Both the position numbers and the translations under genes were made by a program. A stretch of DNA of 64,000 bases from Amaranthus tricolor. Taxonomy: Eukaryota > Streptophyta > Magnoliopsida > Caryophyllales > Amaranthaceae. Positions 51,401 to 61,121 of this stretch are shown one piece after another. Position 1 is the first letter of the stretch; each line of letters begins with the position of its first letter. Below the pieces are notes generated by a model. That model did no database searches. It saw only the letters and a list, made by a program, of their open reading frames with translations, and was not told where the DNA came from. Where the stretch lies: NCBI RefSeq assembly GCF_026212465.1, contig NC_080061.1, forward strand, positions 23,997,295 through 24,061,294. The letters run 5' to 3'.

Positions 51401-54400
51401 GATCATTGATCCTTGTTCATTCTTCATTGATCATTGATCCTTGTTCATTCTTCATCGTTCATTCGTCATTGATCATTGATCCTTGTTCATTCTTCATCGT
51501 TCATTCGTCATTGACCATTAATCCTTGTTCATTCTTCATCGTCCATTCTTCATTGATCATTGATCCTTGTTCATTCTTCATCGTTCATTCGTCATTGATC
51601 ATTGATCCTTATTAATTCTTCATCGTTCATTCTTCATTGATCATTGATCCTTGTTCATTCTTCATCGTTCATTCGTCATTGACCATTAATCCTTGTTCAT
51701 TCTTCATCGTTCATTCTTCATTGATCATTGATCCTTGTTCATTCTTCATCGTTCATTCTTCATTGATCATTGATCCTTGTTCATTCTTCATCGTTCATTC
51801 TTCATTGATCATTGATCCTTGTTCATTCTTCATCGTTCATTCTTCATTGATCATTGATCCTTGTTCATTCGTCATTAATCATTGAACCTTGTTCATTCTT
51901 CATCGTTCATTCGTCATTGACCATTAATCCTTGTTCATTCTTCATCGTTCATTCTTCATTGATCATTGATCCTTGTTCATTCTTCATCGTTCATTTGTCA
52001 ATGACCATTAATCCTTGTTCATTCTTCATCGTTCATTCTTCATTGATCATTGATCCTTGTTCATTCTTCATCGTTCATTCTTCATTGATCATTGATCCTT
52101 GTTCATTCTTCATCGTTCATTCGTCATTGATCATTGATCCTTGTTCATTCTTCATCGTTCATTCGTCATTGACCGTTAATCCTTGTTCATTCTTCATCGT
52201 CCATTCTTCATTGATCATTGATCCTTGTTCATTCTTCATCGTTCATTCGTCATTGATCATTGATCCTTATTAATTCTTCATCGTTCATTCTTCATTGATC
52301 ATTAATCCTTGTTCATTCTTCATCGTTCATTCGTCATTGACCATTAATCCTTGTTCATTCTTCATCGTTCATTCTTCATTGATCATTGATCCTTGTTCAT
52401 TCTTCATCGTTCATTCGTCATTGACCATTAATCCTTGTTCATTCTTCATCGTTCATTCTTCATTGATCATTGATCCTTGTTCATTCTTCATCGTACATTC
52501 TTCATTGATCATTGATCCTTGTTCATTCTTCATCGTTCATTCGTTATTGACCATTAATCCTTGTTCATTCTTCATCGTTCATTCTTCATTGAGCATTGAT
52601 CCTTGTTCATTCTTCATCATTCATTCGTCATTGATCATTGATCCTTGTTCATTCTTCATCGTTCATTCGTCATTGACCATTAATCCTTGTTCATTCTTCA
52701 TCGTTCATTCTTCATTGATCATTGATCCTTGTTCATTCTTCATCGTTCATTCTTCATTGATCATTGATCCTTGTTCATTCTTCATCGTTCATTCTTCATT
52801 GATCATTGATCCTTGTTCATTCTTCATCGTTCATTCTTCATTGATCATTGATCCTTGTTCATTCTTCATCATTCATTCGTCATTAATCATTGAACCTTGT
52901 TCATTCTTCATCGTTCATTCGTCATTGACCATTAATCCTTGTTCATTCTTCATCGTTCATTCTTCATTGATCATTGATCCTTGTTCATTCTTCATCGTTC
53001 ATTTGTCAATGACCATTAATCCTTGTTCATTCTTCATCATTCATTCTTCATTGATCATTGATCCTTGTTCATTCTTCATCGTTCATTCTTCATTGATCAT
53101 TGATCCTTGTTCATTCTTCATCGTTCATTCGTCATTGATCATTGATCCTTGTTCATTCTTCATCGTTCATTCGTCATTGACCATTAATCCTTGTTCATTC
53201 TTCATCGTCCATTCTTCATTGATCATTGATCCTTGTTCATTCTTCATCGTTCATTCGTCATTGATCATTGATCCTTATTAATTCTTCATCGTTCATTCTT
53301 CATTGATCATTGATCCTTGTTCATTCTTCATCGTTCATTCGTCATTGACCATTAATCCTTGTTCATTCTTCATCGTTCATTCTTCATTGATCATTGATCC
53401 TTGTTCATTCTTCATCGTTCATTCGTCATTGACCATTAATCCTTGTTCATTCTTCATCGTTCATTCTTCATTGATCATTGATCCTTGTTCATTCTTCATC
53501 GTACATTCTTCATTGATCATTGATCCTTGTTCATTCTTCATCGTTCATTCGTCATTGACCATTAATCCTTGTTCATTCTTCATCGTTCATTCTTCATTGA
53601 GCATTGATCCTTGTTCATTCTTCATCATTCATTCGTCATTGATCATTGATCCTTGTTCATTCTTCATCGTTCATTCGTCATTGACCATTAATCCTTGTTC
53701 ATTCTTCATCGTTCATTCTTCATTGATCATTGATCCTTGTTCATTCTTCATCGTTCATTCGCCATTGATCATTGATGCTTGTTCATTCTTCATCGTTCAT
53801 TCGTCATTGACCATCAATCCTTGTTCATTCTTCATCGTTCATTCGTCATTGACAATCAATCCTTGTTCATTCTTAATCGTTCATTCTTCATTGATCATTG
53901 ATCCTTGTTCATTCTTCATCGTTCATTCGTCATTGACCATTAATCCTTGTTCATTCTTCATCGTTCATTCTTCATTGATCATTGATCCTTGTTCATTCTT
54001 CATCGTTCATTCTTTATTGATCATTGATCCTTGTTCATTCTTCATCGTTCATTCTTCATTGATCATTGATCCTTGTTCATTCTTCATCGTTCATTCTTCA
54101 TTGATCATTGATCCTTGTTCATTCTTCATCGTTCATTCTTCATTGATCATTGATCCTTGTTCATTCTTCATCGTTCATTCTTCATTGATCATTGATCCTT
54201 GTTCATTCTTCATCGTTCATTCGTCATTAATCATTGAACCTTGTTCATTCTTCATCGTTCATTCGTCATTGACCATTAATCCTTGTTCATTCTTCATCGT
54301 TCATTCTTCATTGATCATTGATCCTTGTTCATTCTTCATCGTTCATTTGTCAATGACCATTAATCCTTGTTCATTCTTCATCGTTCATTCGTCATTGACA

Positions 54401-55003
54401 ATCAATCCTTGTTCATTCTTAATCGTTCATTCTTCATTGATCATTGATCCTTGTTCATTCTTCATCGTTCATTCGTCATTGACCATTAATCCTTGTTCAT
54501 TCTTCATCGTTCATTCTTCATTGATCATTGATCCTTGTTCATTCTTCATCGTTCATTCTTTATTGATCATTGATCCTTGTTCATTCTTCATCGTTCATTC
54601 TTCATTGATCATTGATCCTTGTTCATTCTTCATCGTTCATTCTTCATTGATCATTGATCCTTGTTCATTCTTCATCGTTCATTCTTCATTGATCATTGAT
54701 CCTTGTTCATTCTTCATCGTTCATTCTTCATTGATCATTGATCCTTGTTCATTCTTCATCGTTCATTCGTCATTAATCATTGAACCTTGTTCATTCTTCA
54801 TCGTTCATTCGTCATTGACCATTAATCCTTGTTCATTCTTCATCGTTCATTCTTCATTGATCATTGATCCTTGTTCATTCTTCATCGTTCATTCGTCATT
54901 GACCATTAATCCTTGTTCATTCTTCATCGTCCATTCTTCATTGATCATTGATCCTTGTTCATTCTTCATCGTTCATTCGTCATTGATCATTGATCCTTAT
55001 TAA
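45456..55003 (+). repeat. 2.6-4.2-kb tandem satellite blocks
   Basis: A 1,008-bp unit of 24 monomers at 45456-46463 recurs at 48102-49109 and 52274-53281, at offsets of 2,646 and 4,172 bp. Each is followed by a longer unit (46464-48101, 49110-50999, 53282-55003) that begins with the same monomer order. The block at 48102-52273 also contains a 616-bp unit (51000-51615) and a 658-bp unit with a private 28-bp monomer at 51861-51888. All spacings are multiples of 14 bp. Confidence 0.78.
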
Positions 55004-58000
55004 TTCTTCATCGTTCATTCTTCATTGATCATTGATCCTTGTTCATTCTTCATCGTTCATTCGTCATTGACCATTAATCCTTGTTCATTCTTCATCGTTC
55101 ATTCTTCATTGATCATTGATCCTTGTTCATTCTTCATCGTTCATTCGTCATTGACCATTAATCCTTGTTCATTCTTCATCGTTCATTCTTCATTGATCAT
55201 TGATCCTTGTTCATTCTTCATCGTACATTCTTCATTGATCATTGATCCTTGTTCATTCTTCATCGTTCATTCGTCATTGACCATTAATCCTTGTTCATTC
55301 TTCATCGTTCATTCTTCATTGAGCATTGATCCTTGTTCATTCTTCATCATTCATTCGTCATTGATCATTGATCCTTGTTCATTCTTCATCGTTCATTCTT
55401 CATTGATCATTGATCCTTGTTCATTCTTCATCGTTCATTCTTCATTGATCATTGATCCTTGTTCATTCTTCATCGTTCATTCTTCATTGATCATTGATCC
55501 TTGTTCATTCTTCATCGTTCATTCTTCATTGATCATTGATCCTTGTTCATTCTTCATCGTTCATTCGTCATTAATCATTGAACCTTGTTCATTCTTCATC
55601 GTTCATTCGTCATTGACCATTAATCCTTGTTCATTCTTCATCGTTCATTCTTCATTGAGCATTGAACCTTGTTCATTCTTCATCGTTCATTCGTCATTGA
55701 CCATTAATCCTTGTTCATTCTTCATCGTTCATTCTTCATTGATCATTGATCCTTGTTCATTCTTCATCGTTCATTCGTCATTGACCATTAATCCTTGTTC
55801 ATTCTTCATCGTCCATTCTTCATTGATCATTGATCCTTGTTCATTCTTCATCGTTCATTCGTCATTGATCATTGATCCTTATTAATTCTTCATCGTTCAT
55901 TCTTCATTGATCATTGATCCTTGTTCATTCTTCATCGTTCATTCGTCATTGACCATTAATCCTTGTTCATTCTTCATCGTTCATTCTTCATTGATCATTG
56001 ATCCTTGTTCATTCTTCATCGTTCATTCGTCATTGACCATTAATCCTTGTTCATTCTTCATCGTTCATTCTTCATTGATCATTGATCCTTGTTCATTCTT
56101 CATCGTACATTCTTCATTGATCATTGATCCTTGTTCATTCTTCATCGTTCATTCGTTATTGAACATTAATCCTTGTTCATTCTTCATCGTTCATTCTTCA
56201 TTGATCATTGATCCTTGTTCATTCTTCATCGTTCATTCGCCATTGATCATTGATGCTTGTTCATTCTTCATCGTTCATTCGTCATTGACCATCAATCCTT
56301 GTTCATTCTTCATCGTTCATTCGTCATTGACAATCAATCCTTGTTCATTCTTAATCGTTCATTCTTCATTGATCATTGATCCTTGTTCATTCTTCATCGT
56401 TCATTCTTCATTGATCATTGATCCTTGTTCATTCTTCATCGTTCATTCTTCATTGATCATTGATCCTTGTTCATTCTTCATCGTTCATTCTTCATTGATC
56501 ATTGATCCTTGTTCATTCTTCATCGTTCATTCGTCATTCATCATTGAACCTTGTTCATTCTTCATCGTTCATTCGTCATTGACCATTAATCCTTGTTCAT
56601 TCTTCATCGTTCATTCTTCATTGATCATTGATCCTTGTTCATTCTTCATCGTTCATTCTTCATTGATCATTGATCCTTGTTCATTCTTCATCGTTCATTC
56701 TTCATTGATCATTGATCCTTGTTCATTCTTCATCGTTCATTCTTCATTGATCATTGATCCTTGTTCATTCTTCATCGTTCATTCTTCATTGATCATTGAT
56801 CCTTGTTCATTCTTCATCGTTCATTCTTCATTGATCATTGATCCTTGTTCATTCTTCATCGTTCATTCGTCATTGACCATTAATCCTTGTTCATTCTTCA
56901 TCGTTCATTCTTCATTGATCATTGATCCTTGTTCATTCTTCATCGTTCATTCTTCATTGATCATTGATCCTTGTTCATTCTTCATCGTTCATTCTTCATT
57001 GATCATTGATCCTTGTTCATTCTTCATCGTTCATTCGTCATTGACCATTAATCCTTGTTCATTCTTCATCGTTCATTCTTCATTGATCATTGATCCTTGT
57101 TCATTCTTCATGGTTCATTCTTCATTGATTATTGATCCTTGTTCATTCTTAATCGTTCATTCTTCATTGATCATTGATCCTTGTTCATTCTTCATCGTTC
57201 ATTCGTCATTGACCATTAATCCTTGTTCATTCTTCATCGTTCATTCTTCATTGATCATTGATCCTTGTTCATTCTTCATCGTTCATTCTTTATTGATCAT
57301 TGATCCTTGTTCATTCTTCATCGTTCATTCTTCATTGATCATTGATCCTTGTTCATTCTTCATCGTTCATTCTTCATTGATCATTGATCCTTGTTCATTC
57401 TTCATCGTTCATTCTTCATTGATCATTGATCCTTGTTCATTCTTCATCGTTCATTCTTCATTGATCATTGATCCTTGTTCATTCTTCATCGTTCATTCTT
57501 CATTGATCATTGATCCTTGTTCATTCTTCATCGTTCATTCGTCATTGATCATTGATCCTTGTTCATTCTTCATCGTTCATTCGTCATTGACCATTAATCC
57601 TTGTTCATTCTTCATCGTTCATTCTTCATTGATCATTGATCCTTGTTCATTCTTCATCGTTCATTCTTCATTGATCATTGATCCTTGTTCATTCTTCATC
57701 GTTCATTCTTCATTGATCATTGATCCTTGTTCATTCTTCATCGTTCATTCTTCATTGATCATTGATCCTTGTTCATTCTTCATCGTTCATTCGTCATTAA
57801 TCATTGAACCTTGTTCATTCTTCATCGTTCATTCGTCATTGACCATTAATCCTTGTTCATTCTTCATCGTTCATTCTTCATTGATCATTGATCCTTGTTC
57901 ATTCTTCATCGTTCATTTGTCAATGACCATTAATCCTTGTTCATTCTTCATCATTCATTCTTCATTGATCATTGATCCTTGTTCATTCTTCATCGTTCAT

Positions 58001-61000
58001 TCTTCATTGATCATTGATCCTTGTTCATTCTTCATCGTTCATTCGTCATTGATCATTGATCCTTGTTCATTCTTCATCGTTCATTCGTCATTGACCATTA
58101 ATCCTTGTTCATTCTTCATCGTCCATTCTTCATTGATCATTGATCCTTGTTCATTCTTCATCGTTCATTCGTCATTGATCATTGATCCTTATTAATTCTT
58201 CATCGTTCATTCTTCATTGATCATTGATCCTTGTTCATTCTTCATCGTTCATTCGTCATTGACCATTAATCCTTGTTCATTCTTCATCGTTCATTCTTCA
58301 TTGATCATTGATCCTTGTTCATTCTTCATCGTTCATTCGTCATTGACCATTAATCCTTGTTCATTCTTCATCGTTCATTCTTCATTGATCATTGATCCTT
58401 GTTCATTCTTCATCGTACATTCTTCATTGATCATTGATCCTTGTTCATTCTTCATCGTTCATTCGTCATTGACCATTAATCCTTGTTCATTCTTCATCGT
58501 TCATTCTTCATTGAGCATTGATCCTTGTTCATTCTTCATCATTCATTCGTCATTGATCATTGATCCTTGTTCATTCTTCATCGTTCATTCGTCATTGACC
58601 ATTAATCCTTGTTCATTCTTCATCGTTCATTCTTCATTGATCATTGATCCTTGTTCATTCTTCATCGTTCATTCGCCATTGATCATTGATGCTTGTTCAT
58701 TCTTCATCGTTCATTCGTCATTGACCATCAATCCTTGTTCATTCTTCATCGTTCATTCGTCATTGACAATCAATCCTTGTTCATTCTTAATCGTTCATTC
58801 TTCATTGATCATTGATCCTTGTTCATTCTTCATCGTTCATTCGTCATTGACCATTAATCCTTGTTCATTCTTCATCGTTCATTCTTCATTGATCATTGAT
58901 CCTTGTTCATTCTTCATCGTTCATTCTTTATTGATCATTGATCCTTGTTCATTCTTCATCGTTCATTCTTCATTGATCATTGATCCTTGTTCATTCTTCA
59001 TCGTTCATTCTTCATTGATCATTGATCCTTGTTCATTCTTCATCGTTCATTCTTCATTGATCATTGATCCTTGTTCATTCTTCATCGTTCATTCTTCATT
59101 GATCATTGATCCTTGTTCATTCTTCATCGTTCATTCGTCATTAATCATTGAACCTTGTTCATTCTTCATCGTTCATTCGTCATTGACCATTAATCCTTGT
59201 TCATTCTTCATCGTTCATTCTTCATTGATCATTGATCCTTGTTCATTCTTCATCGTTCATTTGTCAATGACCATTAATCCTTGTTCATTCTTCATCGTTC
59301 ATTCGTCATTGACAATCAATCCTTGTTCATTCTTAATCGTTCATTCTTCATTGATCATTGATCCTTGTTCATTCTTCATCGTTCATTCGTCATTGACCAT
59401 TAATCCTTGTTCATTCTTCATCGTTCATTCTTCATTGATCATTGATCCTTGTTCATTCTTCATCGTTCATTCTTTATTGATCATTGATCCTTGTTCATTC
59501 TTCATCGTTCATTCTTCATTGATCATTGATCCTTGTTCATTCTTCATCGTTCATTCTTCATTGATCATTGATCCTTGTTCATTCTTCATCGTTCATTCTT
59601 CATTGATCATTGATCCTTGTTCATTCTTCATCGTTCATTCTTCATTGATCATTGATCCTTGTTCATTCTTCATCGTTCATTCGTCATTAATCATTGAACC
59701 TTGTTCATTCTTCATCGTTCATTCGTCATTGACCATTAATCCTTGTTCATTCTTCATCGTTCATTCTTCATTGATCATTGATCCTTGTTCATTCTTCATC
59801 GTTCATTCGTCAATGACCATTAATCCTTGTTCATTCTTCATCGTTCATTTTTCATTGATCATTGATCCTTGTTCATTCTTCATCGTTCATTCTTCATTGA
59901 TCATTGATCCTTGTTCATTCTTCATCGTTCATTCGTCATTGATCATTGATCCTTGTTCATTCTTCATCATTCATTCTTCATTGATCATTGATCCTTGTTC
60001 ATTCTTCATCGTTCATTCTTCATTGATCATTGATCCTTGTTCATTCTTCATCGTTCATTCTTCATTGATCATTGATCCTTGTTCATTCTTCATCGTTCAT
60101 TCGTCATTGATCATTGATCCTTGTTCATTCTTCATCGTTCATTCGTCATTGACCATTAATCCTTGTTCATTCTTCATCGTTCATTCTTCATTGATCATTG
60201 ATCCTTGTTCATTCTTCATCGTTCATTCTTCATTGATCATTGATCCTTGTTCATTCTTCATCGTTCATTCTTCATTGATCATTGATCCTTGTTCATTCTT
60301 CATCGTTCATTCTTCATTGATCATTGATCCTTGTTCATTCTTCATCGTTCATTCTTCATTGATCATTGATCCTTGTTCATTCTTCATCGTTCATTCTTCA
60401 TTGATCATTGATCCTTGTTCATTCTTCATCGTTCATTCGTCATTGACCATTAATCCTTGTTCATTCTTCATCGTTCATTCTTCATTGATCATTGATCCTT
60501 GTTCATTCTTCATCGTTCATTCTTCATTGATCATTGATCCTTGTTCATTCTTCATCGTTCATTCTTCATTGATCATTGATCCTTGTTCATTCTTCATCGT
60601 TCATTCGTCATTGACCATTAATCCTTGTTCATTCTTCATCGTTCATTCTTCATTGATCATTGATCCTTGTTCATTCTTCATGGTTCATTCTTCATTGATT
60701 ATTGATCCTTGTTCATTCTTCATCTTTCATTCTTCATTGATCATTGATCCTTGTTCATTCTTCATTGATCATTGATCCTTGTTCATTCTTCATCGTTCAT
60801 TCGTCATTGATCATTGATCCTTGTTCATTCTTCATCGTTCATTCGTCATTGACCATTAATCCTTGTTCATTCTTCATCGTTCATTCTTCATTGATCAATT
60901 ATCCTTGTTCATTCTTCATCGTTCATTCGTCATTGATCATTGATCCTTGTTCATTCTTCATCGTTCATTCGTCATTGACCATTAATCCTTGTTCATTCTT

Positions 61001-61121
61001 CATCGTCCATTCTTTATTGATCATTGATCCTTGTTCATTCTTCATCGTTCATTCTTCATTGATCATTGATCCTTGTTCATTCTTCATCGTTCATTCGTCA
61101 TTAATCATTGATCCTTGTTAA
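55004..61121 (+). repeat. Irregular satellite units
   Basis: Units end at 55885 (882 bp), 58195 (2,310 bp) and 61121 (2,926 bp). The long units contain runs of type A monomers and duplicated stretches of the 24-monomer order seen further left. At 61110-61121 the marker is changed to CCTTGTTAATTC. A single-copy ATCAATTATCC variant lies near 60895. Confidence 0.7.
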
